From Gymnorhina tibicen (taxonomy: Eukaryota; Chordata; Aves; Passeriformes; Artamidae): 64,000 bases of DNA. Of the stretch, positions 27,951 through 40,387 are shown piece by piece. Location of the stretch: NCBI GenBank assembly GCA_013399875.1, contig VXAZ01000598.1:115686-179685 (forward strand). The letters are read 5' to 3'. How positions within the stretch are numbered: the stretch's first letter is position 1; every line of letters starts with the position of its first letter. The translations under genes and the position numbers were made by a program. The notes beneath the pieces are model-generated. The model was not told where the DNA came from, made no database searches, and was given only the letters and a program-made list of their open reading frames with translations.

Positions 27951-30929
27951 TTATTAGTAAAGCCTTGGTAATTATTTAAGATAATTTATGCCAAATTTGT
28001 TAACTTAATTAATGCCCAGGGCATCTGTGCATAGTTTTCATCAAACATTGCTTTATTGGTTTCTTTAAGCAAGTTGTGGTGGTGGTAAAGTGCTGTGGAT
28101 GGCAGTGCCAGCCCTCATACTGGCCAGAGGAAGCCAGATGCTGTTGCTTGACATGGCCACAGCCAAATTTCAGCAGTTTGAAGAGACTTTGTAAAGTAGA
28201 GAAGTGAGAGAATTAGGGAAGGGAAACAGACACTTTCACTGTTCACACTGTTCACTGTGCCTGGTTTTGTACTTTCTTGGACAGTGTCAATATTGCCAGC
28301 CCCAAGCTCACAGTCTCAGTTGGGAGCCAAGTCCCAAGAAATTATGACTTCAGTGTCAATGTGCTAAAGGATTTAGTTTGGGCTTTTTAACACCATCTCT
28401 TGAATTGAGCACATGGCTGCTGATTTCTGAGTCTCTGAGTGCACACATGCAATGAAGTGCATTCCTCTGTAGAGAAGTTTTCCCCAAAAATCTTTGTATA
28501 TTTTTAAACATCAGATGAGGTTCCTAACGAATTCTGTGCAGATAGGTCCTAGGCTGCTAGCAAAGCATTCAGTAATAACATGAAATTTGTGGTACATCTT
28601 TAACAGGTGAAAACATTCTCTGTTCTGTAGGTAAGCTACTTGGCTCTACAAGATTACAAATACTTCAGTACATAAACAAATGGGGAAAAAACACACAAAA
28701 CTTCTTTATGATACAATGTGTCACTGGAGCCCATTTATGTTCCTTTTTCTATTAAATGCCAGCCTGGGAATTTAAGGTGAGACCAGATACTGGTGGCTTC
28801 CCAGGCGCAAAGACCAGGACATACTCTGCAACAGGCTTGAGCTTTCTTTGTATGCTGCTCTTTTCTTACGCTCATGAAGCCTGAGTATGTTACAAGCTGA
28901 AAACTAGCACTGTAAATTTCCTAAATGCCTTTAGAAAACCAAGAACTCAGCCAATGCCAAGAGAAACATGACTTCCTGAAACTGGACAGCATTGCTCGGG
29001 TTTCCTTTGAAGAAAAAAAAAAAAGAGGAAAAAAATGGAGAGCGAGCCAAATGCCTGAAATATGTAAGACAGAGCGATACAGGAGTTAAGGGGAAGCTGC
29101 ATAGGAAGCAAAGCAAAGCCCAAAATAAAGAGCAGGAATGGAAAACTAAAAATAACAAACAGGAAAGTGTGACACAGCTGCAAGGGCTCTGGTGCATTCT
29201 CCCCCAGCATTGTACCTTTTTTTTCAGGAACATACTAATATTGTGTTTGGATTTCAATGGCATTCCAAACCATTATTTGTTCTTCAAAAATAGATGTTTC
29301 TCTTGTGAGGAAGAAAGATATTTTCAAGTAATGTTCATAGGATTTCAGTTGTTCCAGTTTATCAAAAAACACTTCTGTTAGGCTCAGTGTTTGCAGAGCA
29401 GAAAAACCACATCAGTAATAGAATTTTGTGAAAAATTAGTCTGTGTCTCCTTAGAACAGTGAAGATAAACTCATGCATAATCAACTTAATTTCAGTTGAG
29501 TTTTTACTTGATAGCTTTCAAAAGTAGGAAGGGAGTAAGCACATGAATCTGAGGTACAACCACTTTGGAAGCACAGTGGATGGAAGTGGACCAGGGAGGA
29601 TCAGGAGCATCATGTACTAATAAAGTAAAGGAAATCTCTTGTCTTTTTCTTCATCCAAACACAAGTTTGTTTGTTTACACAGAACATTTTGTGGGACCAG
29701 GAAGGCAGCTCAGGGGATATGGGGCTGCCAGGCCTGTGGCTGGATCCCAGCGGGCGCCTGCAGAAAAGCCAGGCTCTCCAGGCATGGGTGCCACAAAACC
29801 ACCCAGCCGTGCCTGAGGCACCCAGCACACACACAGGGGCCTCTGCCAGCTGCTGCAAAGGAGAGGGGAAGAATACTTCAGTGTTTGGAGGTTGTGCTAT
29901 TTTAACACCTATTTGATTGCTAAACTCACCCATCCTGAAATAATTAAGCCAAGTAGTTGAGTTGTGCATGGTCTCTGGCCACCCAGAAGATAGATGGTAC
30001 CACTTTTGGAAGAGTAAAAAAGCCTGAACACACCAGTTTGTCAGCCCCAGTTTCCTTGGATACTCACAAACCCTAGTGAAAACCACATTAAGACGTGCCA
30101 AAGTGGGGATCATATTGTCTGTCAAGTTATCAGTCCAGTTTGTAAAATTCCTATTTTTGGCAGACACAACAAGAACAGGAAATATTTACCAATTTTGCAG
30201 GTGTCAGGAAATATTTTCTAAGTGCTGCTGCGACCTGACAGTCCATTTAAATAGACAGCAAGCATGTACAGAGGTGATAATAAATATATTTTGATTTAAA
30301 ATATGTACTTCGATGTGTTTGCTCCAATATCTGTCCCCTAGCAGATCAGAGTGGCAAATTCATATTTTTAATCACACTATAGTGACTAAGCAGTGATAAA
30401 TCTCACAATACTAGTGTGGATGTTTTATATAATGAAATCATATGTTAGAGTACATTAAAGATGTTTCTCACAGTTGATGTTGATAAGGCTGTTTCTCATG
30501 AAAAGTTGATCTACACTGGAAATATATTTCTTACATATTAGTTGAATTGTGGGTGAAATACATCTAAATATATTTCAGGCTTCTCTAGCCTGTGTATTTC
30601 AGACACTGCTCTAAAACATTTGATTATATATTGTCTGAACTGTAACGGTGTCTGCAACACCCTATAACACAGACTGTAGTACAAACTGCATTACAGCACA
30701 GTTCTTATCAGTGTTATTGCACATTAGATAAAAAGTGAGAGCCATTGCGTATATTACATAGCTTAGAGTTAGGTAGCTGAGAAAGTAACAGCCACCTTCC
30801 AGAGATGAGGCCTATTTGCCAAACATATTTGTACTGGAAGTAGTACATGACCCCACTAAAAACAAGTTAGGTAGTAGTGACAGGACCACATTCTGTGATG
30901 AACCATCTCACAACTTTTACTTCAGGAGC
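27951..30929. other. Intergenic, no gene recognised
   Basis: Holds the longest open frame of the window (185 codons, 30167-29610 minus). It owes its length to a GC-rich patch at about 29690-29870 that also opens two plus-strand frames. No domain or splice context, so I do not call it a gene. Confidence 0.6.
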
Positions 30930-31024
30930 AGCAGTGGACTTAGCAGCACTGGGTTAATGGTTGAACTCAAACAATCTTGAAGGTCTTTCCAACCTAAACA
31001 ATTATTATGCTATGACTCTATGAT
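30930..31024 (+). repeat. CR1 3' tail fragment
   Basis: Plus orientation: TGGACTTAGCAGCACTGGGTTAATGGTTG, then TCTTGAAGGTCTTTCCAACC and a tail ending CTATGACTCTATGA. Truncated to the last 95 bp or so. Confidence 0.75.
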
Positions 31025-31731
31025 CATTTGCATTATTTCTTATCCTAGTGTAGTCCCATTGTCACTGGTAGCAACAGGTAAATGTTTCAATGGATATAAA
31101 GCATAAAATAAAAGGATAAAATACTATAATTTCATCCTCAAATCTATTCTGTGTGCAGCAATATATCACTGGAGCAGCTGAAGAGATGCAAAAGAATTTT
31201 ATAAATTTGATGAAAAAGAGTAGAAATCATCCAAAAATATTTTCGAGGCATTCCTCTCCATCTCCTCCTTTCTCCTGACTTGCCAGGTGTGAATTCACAG
31301 ATTGATCCTTTACAGTAAAAGAAACAGTGTCAAGGAGCTGCAGGCTCTGCTTTAGAGCTAAATAGTCCCTGCCACGGTGATGGCCAGGCCAGCAAGTTAA
31401 GGCAGTTTCCAAATCCATCCTGTGCTGGGATTGGCCAAGGAGTTGGCTGTTCCAAGTAGGCAGCTAGGATCCAGACACCTTGTTTTGGAGATGAAGGTGG
31501 TTGGAATGGTGTGGACATAAATCATTCTGGACATGGGCCACCACTCAGCTTCTGCAATCATGAATGGTCCCAGCAATTTGCTGAAATAGGTGCAGATGTT
31601 GTGAAACTGTTTCTGTGTTTTGAGAGCAAAAGCATACCTAATCTGCATGCACCATGGCTGTATTATCACGAGCACGCTTACTCTGTCATTAATTGATAGA
31701 CACAATAGACAGTGATGCTTTCAGTTGTTTT

Positions 31732-33622
31732 TTTTATTGAACAACAATAATATTACACTCTTTAAAACCAACTGACTTACTAGATTTACATTCAAGAACT
31801 CGTAATGTCATTTATGACACTGATGCAAAATATTAATAATGTATGCAATATTTACTACATTCTTTAAAAATTTCTCATCAGTCTGCTGGAAGACCGTGGG
31901 TTTGATCCTGCTCTCACTGAAATCAAGAAAAAAATTACTTTTGATATCAGTAGATTAGAATCAATATAAGCTTGTAAATAGCCCAAGATAATACTCTTCC
32001 GTCTCAGACCCAAACATTCAATACAGGTTAAAATGTGGTATTATGCTAGTTTGAGATTTATGTTTGTATGTCTCCAACTATCATGGCAAGAGAACCTGCA
32101 CTTTCATCCTGGATGAAAGTTTGGATGTTTATTGCTGTCATCATCCTCTTGTTGCAGATCAGCCTGATTCATGTCTGCTTTCCCAGGTGAAAGCAACCTG
32201 CTTCCACAGATACTTTGGATCTCTTTAAGGGCATTAGAGTTTCTGTTGTTCATAGTTTTAAAAGTATGCTTTCAGATCCTGAACTAAACTCTGGCTACTG
32301 TACTGTGTGTTCCTTCTTTCATTGAAGTCATTGTCAAAGCTCACATGGATTTCAAAGGAAATGTTAAAATCAATCCACACTTCCAATGAGAGTGCTCTGT
32401 GTTACAAGGCAGTTCCTAAACTCATGGAATCCAGGTTCAGTCTGACCAGCGACATCAATTTTCATTATCTGTAAATCTGGTTGTTTCCAGACATATTATC
32501 AAACCCATTTCAGGGGTGATTTTTGACTTACACGTGTATCATCCAGCTTAGACTGAATGAGGGACTGCCCCTTCCTGCAACACTCCATAACACAGGTAAG
32601 TTTTTCTCCTGGCTGAAACGGGACCACTTGCTCATGCAATTGATAAACAAAGGACTGGGTACCAAAATACTGTAGTCTGTGGCTGCATTATCACTTGCTG
32701 AGTGTCCACGTCTTCCCTACCCTGGATCAAATAAACTCCCTGTGAGTCACATCTCGGCCACAGCCAGCAGTGAAGACAGAAAATATGAAGGTTCCTTTGC
32801 TGGCCTCTCACCACTCTACCCAAAGAAATGCAGATGTCGCCTTAATGACACCAACTAGCTGGTTTATAGATACATATATATTTAAATAATGGTAAGCAGC
32901 TTCTTTTGTTTCAGATCCCCTTCCACAAATTGGTAGAATTTACCAATCTGCTGTTTCTCTGTACAAAATTTAACTTTAGAAATCCACCTAAATACAATAT
33001 ACGTCTGCAGTGTCTTGCCTAAGTTATTCACAATGTATAAACTGAAATCCTGTGTGTTTTCTCACTGAAGAAAGGCATATTTATCTCTGAGGAATTGTCA
33101 CCAACTTCCAAAACTTAGAAAACTGTTAACAACTAATGTTGGTTTATTTAATGTACGTTGTTGTGCTTCTGTTGTTATTATTGTTATTGAGATTCAGGAG
33201 TGTTCCTTCCATCAGAGGTGCTGTTTATATGTGTTTCTTTAACGGTGATTCCACATCAATAGTATCACTCACCTAAACTGTCCCCTTCATTCAGTGAGAT
33301 CTTTCCCAGCCCCAGGCTGCAAGAGTCAGCCTCTGGCATTATTTAGGTGATCATGTTGCGTTTTCAGCATTACTATACATTCAAAAAGCCACAATACATT
33401 TCTCTGTTCAAATACTTATCAAAACAAATATCAAAAGTCATATACACTGTACAGTCTATTTTTAAGTAAACATTTTTCTCATTAAAAACTGGTCACATTT
33501 GACCTTCAGAGATTACATTTTCATACATTATAGATCTACTTTGTTCTTAAAGTGTGTTGTTGCATATTCAATAATCTGTGAGAAATGCATTCACTTGAAA
33601 GTCTTACAAGTGTAAGTAAATA
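31732..33622 (-). other. ESM1: Probable ESM1 3' UTR with candidate poly(A) signals
   Basis: AT-rich and without coding signal. AATAAA on the minus strand occurs at 33148-33143, 32133-32128 and about 31736-31731, giving 3' UTRs of roughly 0.48, 1.5 and 1.9 kb. The middle one resembles the human transcript in length (family knowledge). Several ATTTA motifs on the minus strand would suit an unstable, inducible mRNA. Which signal is used cannot be told from sequence. Confidence 0.45.
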
Positions 33623-33723
33623 TCAGCGAGGATTTAGCCATTTCATTACTGGAGAACGAATAACTTTCTCTTTAACGAATTCCTCTTTTACAGAATTTCC
33701 ATCCCCTGATGCCATGTCAGTGT
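33623..33723 (-). CDS. ESM1: ESM1 coding exon 3 (C-terminus and stop)
   Basis: 101 coding bp. The acceptor is a T-tract ending TTTTTTTCAG|AC, and the stop TGA is at 33625-33623. It encodes the C-terminal 33 residues, including the acidic-flanked Ser-Gly at 158-159 where the glycosaminoglycan chain attaches, then a charged VKEEFVKEK run and SPVMKWLNPR. It is too short to show up as an open frame of its own. It was found by looking for the conserved MASGDGN motif. Confidence 0.95.
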
Positions 33724-36700
33724 CTGAAAAAAACCACAAAAATAAAGATGGATTTCATGAATATGAGAGCTTTAAAATATTGTCCTGCAACAATGTCCCT
33801 GATTTTAGGAATACTGCATAAAATCCTTAACTGACAAGTTTGCTGGAAACTCACTAAATTACCTCAATTTACCTAGCTGTAAAATTTCTACCAAATTAAG
33901 GCATAAGTCATATCTGTTTTCTAACAGTTTAAGCATAAGGCTGATTATTTGACTTCAGTTTCCAGTTCTGACTGTAACACTCACTCCAGTGTGACACAGG
34001 CCCAAGCAACACATCCTCAATAACTACAGCAGTAAATTAAACTCCCCTGCAGCTATTCTCTGACTGAGGCCAGCTGGCATGGAGTAGCCTGGTGCATGCC
34101 ACTAAACTCTCTGCTCTCCAAAAATAGGTAAAGGATATTCAGTTTGTCAACTGGAAACAGTTCCTGGCTGAGGCTGGTTCCTGAGCTGTGACTGAGGTTG
34201 TTTGGCACAGCTAGCTGGCCTGGGACAAAGCATGCTGCCCACTGCCCTACTGTTTGACTGTGAAAGGAGTCAAATTGCGATGTACAGGACCATGCTCTGA
34301 CACCTTTAAGTTTGCTAGGGTATATGCAGGCATAGTGGTCTTCATAAAACACGAGTCAGAAACTTGCCTGTTTAAAATACAGAAGCATTTACAACTGTTT
34401 TAATTTGCTGAAGATCACTTAGATGCTCTAGCTACTTCTGAAGACCACTTTTAAATGAAACCCTGTGTGACCACCCCATGGAGTACTACTTGTAGCGTCC
34501 CTGATCTGCAAACAGTGACAGACCTCTGAGGACAGAAACCACTGGGAAACTTTCACAAGAGTAAAAAACATCGTTTGTTTCCATGATGTGAGTATCTCAT
34601 CCCGGCTGGGATAAGTCAAGCAGTTAACACTGAGGCATCAGAATCTTTGGGACCAAATGCAAATAGGGAAGAGGAAAGGCAAGGAGGAATTGATGAAAAT
34701 AGACTGTCTGGGAAGATTTGGAATATAAGCTAGATACACAAAAAAGCAAGCACCCTTATTATTGTGGCACCCTCAGTAATAAATAGAACCAGGAAAGGCA
34801 AAAGAGCACAACTGTGTAGGAAGGTACAAAAATATCAAGGCTGATCGATCTTGCAAGAGGTTTTTTTTTTTTGAGATCATTTTAAATGTGATATAAGCAT
34901 AAGCTGAAGAAGTTTGCCTCAATCTAACTTTCTCTAAGCAGAGAATGGGAGAAAGATAAATCTTGTATTAAGACAGGAAACTCCATATATCTTAATATAA
35001 CAGGAGAAAATAAAAAATCACACACAGAGCAGCCTGTTGGCTTCTTCTGCAATTGGAGAAGAAATAAAATCCAAAGACTTTTAGGTGAAACCCTACAAAA
35101 GATCCCAGTAGGCCTAGGATTAAATCTCTGTTTTGGTTTCTTTTTACTTCTACACATTTTTATTTATTTTGGTTTGTTTTTACATTTAGCGTAATCATCA
35201 TTCAGTCAAATATACCTCAGGTGGGAAAAAAGGGGAAAATTTTTAATCTCACCTCTAAAAACTTCAGTGATCTTTCCTTGGTGTATCAAAAACACTACAG
35301 TTTCTCACACTCTTTTTTTTTTCTTCTTTTTGTTTTAATTCTGGACAGATCTATTACAAGTTTCAGACATAAATGTAAAGGAAAGAACTTCTTCCAGAGA
35401 TACTGTGACAAATGACTACAATAAAACATTTAATAAAACAGTTCACTGACAACTGAAAACATATAAAAGCTCTGTCCTCATGGGGGAAAAAAATGTTGTT
35501 TTTACTATGTATTAACTAACAGTAGTAAATAGTAGTGAAATATTAGCAATGTAGTGAAATCCTGAACTAACTGATGCAAACGCTAGCACAGCCGCCCTCT
35601 GCATAGGTGATGTACTGCTAGCACTTGCAACAGATGCAAAGTATTTCAAAATGTCTTTACCCTGTGTCACAGCTCACCTAATTCCTTGCCAAATGTTAAG
35701 GGAGCTGCCAATAAGAAAAATAAACCTACCTTGTGTTGTTACTGGTTTGCACAGCTCCACCAAAGTACCGTCACTCACACACAGAGTGGTAGTAGATCAT
35801 GTGCAAGGTGTTTTCTGCTAAAGTCAACTGTCCCGCAAAGTCTTACCTGTGTGTGAAGATATTTTTCGTCGATTTGGAGGCTTTGAAGCAGACAGTTGAA
35901 AAAATGGGAACTTCAGACACTTCCCTGTTACTCTGTCACAGATGCCAGAGGGACAGTTGCAGGTTTTCCTGCATTCCATTCCGTAGGTACCATAAGGACA
36001 CTCTGGAAAAAAAAATATAGCAAAGCCGTTCTCAATGATCCAAGCCAGCTGCTGCCTGAATAACTGGTCTGCTGGAAAGTGGAAAACCTTTGAGTGGAGG
36101 CCAGCTAGACCTTAGCTACAGGATTTCAGCATGCTGACTGCTTTTTACAAGTATTTTCCAGTATTAACAAACCTTGACACACATTACAAACATAATTTCA
36201 TTTCCTGTAACTTATTTACAGTGTGCTACTGGTAATCCTTCTCTGAAACACTCTTAGACTTAAATGCACTCTTAGATTAAATTGCCTTAGTTAAAGGCAA
36301 TATGAATACGTAAGCATGCAGTCACAGAAGATTTAGTTAAAGGACTAGCAATGAATTTAGAACAGAAGATAACTCCAGAAATTCCTTGAATTCACTGTGA
36401 TTCACTATGGCATTATCTGACTTTCATGACTGTTGTGAAAGTCATTGCAGATTTAAGTGTTAGATCTGCAGTCTGATGCTGGTGCAGGGCTGCTGTGAGC
36501 AGGACCAGCAGTCTGGGTGGAGGATGCAGCCCGACCTTGAGGAGCTATCCAGCAAACTCACCCTCCGCCCAGAGATGCTACTGGGTCCTGGGGAGTAGCC
36601 TCCCACCCAACACCTCTTCAGACAGCAAAGTTCTGTCTTCCCATGGCAGACAGCTCACCTGCATCTCCAACCTAAAGAGTGAGTATGCCCTGAAAGGATC

Positions 36701-39700
36701 TCTGGCACTAAGGCAACTCCCTGGTTGTACTGGATCTGGTCACTTAATGTCCCAATTCAAACCTCTCATCCCTGAGCAAGCTTGTGGAGGAGCACCAAAC
36801 AGCAGATGCTAGGATGGGGCCAAATGTTTTCCAAAGAAAATCAAGTCAGCTACAGGAGATTTGCCCTATCCCTTAGCTGACACATATCACATGCTGGATC
36901 ATATAACTTCCCAGAGGGTTTAAACTAGGGGCTACAGCCCTTGTCTTCCTCTTGCCTTGCTGTTGAACAGGATACCTTCTCAAAACCATTGCTGAAGAGA
37001 TGGAGACTGAGAAGATCTGTGTCTAACATATCTTTTCCAAACCTCCAAAGAGGTGATCATTCCCAGGAGAGGTTTCAGTTATCCCAGAAGAAAGGCCTTT
37101 ATGTTCAGACTGTCCTTTCCAACCCAAGGTACATGGTCACCTTAAATGGCAGGGTCTGGAGAGTTTCTGATTCACCTCCTAAGGGCAGAGGAACGACTAT
37201 TCAGGGCTGGACCAAGGAACCATCTAGCCCAGGCTTCCACAAAACACTTAAGAAAGGTGACTGTAGTAAGCACAAATGATACCTCCCTCCTCATCTTTTC
37301 TCTCCTTTTCAGCTATGGTACATCTTGATCCAGACATAGTTTCTGTGCATATAACACCCCAAAAGAGAATTATCCTTTTCAGTTTGTCCAGTCTCCTCTT
37401 TAATGAATGCAAACTTTTAGCTTTGCCATACAGCCTAGGCATATGAAAATCAAGCTAATGGACTATAGTGTAGCCAACATTTTACAATTCTCTGTGTATA
37501 AAATGGATATGCTCTTACAAATGAAAAGCCCTAGAAGATCAACCAGTTCCCTGAAAGGGACTACACAGCGAGCCACTCCAGCATGGAGAATCTTACAAGG
37601 CCTCACTACACTCCCCTTCCTAAGAAGGACACTCTTTGATCTGCTGCTTGTCCACATAAAAAAAAAAACAAAATCCCACACAAATGAAACAGTTCTTCTG
37701 AAACATCCTCCCTGGGAGACGAGCAAAGAGCACACACTACATGGAGCATCAATCTGCCTGTTGCAGGTGCTCAGCCTGGAGAGATGGGATGCAAAGCTAT
37801 GCACAAAAGCATAGAAACAAGTCTGAGCCCAAAGCACTTGGCTCTGTGTGGAACAATCCTGGTATTGATGCAGCTCCTCAGATTTCATGAAACTGAGATC
37901 TGAGTCAATTTTTCTTTTAGAAGGTTTTTGTTCAACAGGATCCTGCTCCTAAACAAATTGCAGATAGCTCCCAGTGGTTTAATGGAAGCAAGGACACCAA
38001 AAAAATAGTTTGTTTCCAGCAATAATGACATTGCTATTGATAATAATATGATGCACTCTTCTAATAACAAAAGTATCCCGAAAAATTGCTCTGGAACAAA
38101 TACAGCCCATTTTAGAAATAAGAAATTGAAGAACAGAGAGTTCCGATCATTTTTCCAGAACTTCAAAGTAAATCGGTAACAGGAAGCCAGAGAGAATTTA
38201 GCCGTCCTGCCTCTATCAGTTATTACAAACATGGAAGTTATTAAAATGAGTGAGTGGCCTGGTATCATAGCTGTAAATGGATATATAAAATAACAATATC
38301 TGGCTCCAGAGAGAGATTGTGCTATCTCAGAGCTGAGATGAAGAGAGAAAAATAATTCAAAATTACATCTATAATATTTAGTGGAAATAAATATATGGGG
38401 AATAGAAGCTTTAAACACCAATTTATAATTCTAAGTCAACGTATGGCTTTATGGAAATTAAGGACAGTTTTTCCACTGACTGATTGGGAAAAAAACCCAA
38501 ATATTTTACTTTCCATTTTCTACAGAGCACCCAAGGTTCAGCTACAGGGATTCAGTTCTCATGTCCCATAATATTTGTTTTTTCCCAAACTGTGCTATTG
38601 CAAATAAAGTCCTATAAGGAAAGTGAAAAGTACACGCTAATTCAAAAGAGTTGTTAAATAGAATTATAGATAGTATTTTGCACTGTGGTAATTTTTAATA
38701 AACTGAAGATCAGTCAATTATCTCAGTAAAATACTCTTCTGGTGAGTGCACCAAAGATATAATCTTTATGTGTAAGTTCTACTCTTTTGCAATAAAAGTA
38801 CTATGTTGGGTTTCACATTCAACCATGCACACGTGTTTTTTTAAATAAGGTAAATAAGTGTGTGCTATATGTGAATCAGCCTGGGTGTCTTTTGCAGCAT
38901 CTGGTTCTAAGTCATTACTTTAACTGACTCTATTAATACTCCCGATATATAACTGCCAAGGTATTCCCACTTTTAAGGAAGTTATTCTAAGGCTTATCTG
39001 TATCTACTTATTGAAGTGGTACACAAACACAGGAAAATCTATTGCATTCATGCTTTGCAAACTCCTTTTTAAGAAAGTTTGTTTTTTAAAATATTCATCC
39101 TACTTCTTACAAATACAATACCTTCTCACCTTTTAAAGATTCCCCTGTTTACATGGAGTGAGAATAGCTCCCAAATGAAAAATGCCAATATAGCCTCTGA
39201 CTAAAGAAATCAGCATGCAACATACCTGGAATAAACTGAAAGCAGTGCCTGGCTGCTCATCTCACAGTCAACTTCTGTTCTGTTATTGCCATCTTTCAGG
39301 CAGGAGGGTTTCTGTTTGCCTCCCCTGAACACATCCCTAAGATAGCTGAGCACCTCAAGGGCAGGAGCAAATAAAACAGGACAAAGTCTCCAGGCACTCA
39401 GGCAATGCTGCTTTCTTCATCCCTCAGAGTGATCACCTGGTCCCTGGGCAGGAGTCAGCAGTGCCAGAGGGAGCATCACCCCCAGTGACAGGGACCCTGT
39501 GACAAGGTTGGACTTATAGGATTAAAGTCTTTATAAGTTACAGAAAGCCACCCCCCAAATCAACTGAAAGAACGGGACTAGTGCCTGGGTCTCCCAAGCC
39601 CCAGTCAAAAATCTCATCTCCAAGCACACCCCATCTGTATTTCCTCACACACGTCTCCAGGTGTAAACAATATTGTCACATTAATAACCCTGCCCCACTA

Positions 39701-40164
39701 CATGTAATGCCTTCTAATGACAGCAGGTATTTTTTCCCTTTTTTCTTCGCTAAGGGCTGAGCTGGAAAAATCCCATTTTAGACCTTTCAAGCAGGAGGCA
39801 AACTCTGCATGTATGTTGCTGTCTAATTGCCACAGTGGGTGCATACAAAGTGAGTATCATTACCTTTGCAGATACCAAATTCATCACCAAAGTCATCCTC
39901 CTCAGTGTAAAACTGGCACTTCAGCCCAGGACCACACTTGACACCATCCATACCCGAGACCGTACGATAGCAAGTCTCCCCCAGAGCAGCTGCACACACT
40001 CTGCAGCAGCCACAGTCATCCAGCACTGTTCGCTTACAGCGCGCGGTGCTTTTGCACGCATTACTGTCACAGGGATCGGGGCAATCCACTGCGTACTTTG
40101 CGCTCCAAGCAGGTCCAGCGTGCACGGGCATCAGGAGGAGTGTGAGGAACAGAAAGCCCTTCAT
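33623..40164 (-). CDS. ESM1: Endothelial cell-specific molecule 1 (endocan), complete 3-exon gene
   Basis: Joined coding exons 40164-39864, 36002-35847 and 33723-33623 give 558 bp (185 aa plus stop; the human protein is 184 aa). Both introns are GT-AG and interrupt codons after the first base, so the frame closes exactly. Residues 1-19 or so are a hydrophobic signal peptide. Residues 28-99 are the IGFBP-like Cys-rich domain with the CGCCRVC core at 51-57. Residues 102-129 are a second Cys cluster; all 18 cysteines of the family are present. The FPFF patch is at 132-135. MASGDG at 156-161 carries Ser158, equivalent to the dermatan-sulfate attachment serine, and the C-terminus is KWLNPR. Known role of the family: a secreted proteoglycan from endothelium that binds growth factors and the LFA-1 integrin. 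The start MKGF was chosen because the signal peptide begins there; an in-frame ATG lies eight codons upstream (40188). I see no defect in the gene. Confidence 0.96.
33724..35846 (-). other. ESM1: ESM1 intron 2
   Basis: GT-AG intron of 2,123 bp with a T-rich tract before the acceptor. AT-rich; I recognised no repeat, exon or RNA gene. A poly(T) run lies at about 34861-34872 on the plus strand. Confidence 0.85.
35847..36002 (-). CDS. ESM1: ESM1 coding exon 2
   Basis: 156 bp. The acceptor TTTCCAG|AG completes a Glu codon with the last base of exon 1; the donor is CACAG|GTAAGA. It encodes residues 101-152, with six cysteines (ECPYG, MECRK, TCNC, ICD, KCL), the FPFF hydrophobic patch and a basic PPNRRK stretch. 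This basic stretch is the part least like the mammalian protein. Confidence 0.95.
36003..39863 (-). other. ESM1: ESM1 intron 1
   Basis: GT-AG intron of 3,861 bp. It holds an A-rich run near 37659-37670 and a 178-codon open frame on the minus strand (38421-37885) that is rich in Leu/Ile/Phe, resembles no family I know and has no splice context. I regard it as chance. Nothing else was recognised. Confidence 0.85.
39864..40164 (-). CDS. ESM1: ESM1 coding exon 1
   Basis: 301 bp encoding residues 1-100: the signal peptide plus the whole IGFBP-like domain, ending GICK followed by one base of the next codon. The donor reads AAAG|GTAATG. Twelve cysteines lie in this exon. An acidic EEDD patch before FGDEFGIC fits the variable loop of the family. 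Confidence 0.96.
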
Positions 40165-40270
40165 GTCTTGCAGGGGTAAATGCTCCATCCCAGAGAGCAG
40201 GTCTCCGTGCTCAGCCTGCTGGTGCCTCTTGCCGAGGGAAGCAGCGGTAAAGAATCCAAAGTGGTAGCTG
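40165..40270 (-). other. ESM1: Predicted ESM1 5' UTR
   Basis: The stretch between the predicted start site and the chosen ATG. It contains an in-frame ATG at 40188-40186 with G at -3 and G at +4, a strong context. If that ATG is used it adds eight residues (MEHLPLQD) before the signal peptide. The reading frame stays open from there into the coding exon. Confidence 0.5.
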
Positions 40271-40297
40271 CACACATCAGCCTACAAGTTTATGAGC

Positions 40298-40303
40298 TTT
40301 ATA
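40298..40303 (-). promoter_or_regulatory. ESM1: TATA box of ESM1
   Basis: The minus strand reads CTGTATAAAGC, a near-consensus TATA box 134 bp upstream of the chosen ATG. It predicts transcription start near 40270 and a 5' UTR of about 105 nt. The start position is inferred from the usual spacing of 25-30 bp. Confidence 0.75.
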
Positions 40304-40335
40304 CAGTGTGTTGCCCACATGTTGCACCGTCGTCA

Positions 40336-40350
40336 GCTTCCTCAATCCGG
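40336..40350 (-). promoter_or_regulatory. ETS-like cores upstream of ESM1
   Basis: The minus strand shows CCGGAT at 40350-40345 and AGGAAG ending near 40337, two ETS-type cores 35-50 bp upstream of the TATA box. ETS factors drive many endothelial genes, so this suits ESM1, but short cores like these also occur by chance. Confidence 0.35.
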
Positions 40351-40377
40351 CAGCGCTGCTCCTGCCAGCCTCCCTTG

Positions 40378-40387
40378 TTTCAGTTTC
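40378..40387 (-). promoter_or_regulatory. IRF/ISRE-like element upstream of ESM1
   Basis: The minus strand reads GAAACTGAAA, an exact match to the GAAANNGAAA core recognised by interferon regulatory factors, about 75 bp upstream of the TATA box. Family knowledge: endocan is cytokine-inducible. That this site is used is inference. Confidence 0.4.

Noticed and set aside
37885..38421. 178-codon minus-strand frame in ESM1 intron 1
   Set aside because: Hydrophobic but with no recognisable family, no splice sites joining it to ESM1 and AT-rich composition equal to the intron. Chance is enough.
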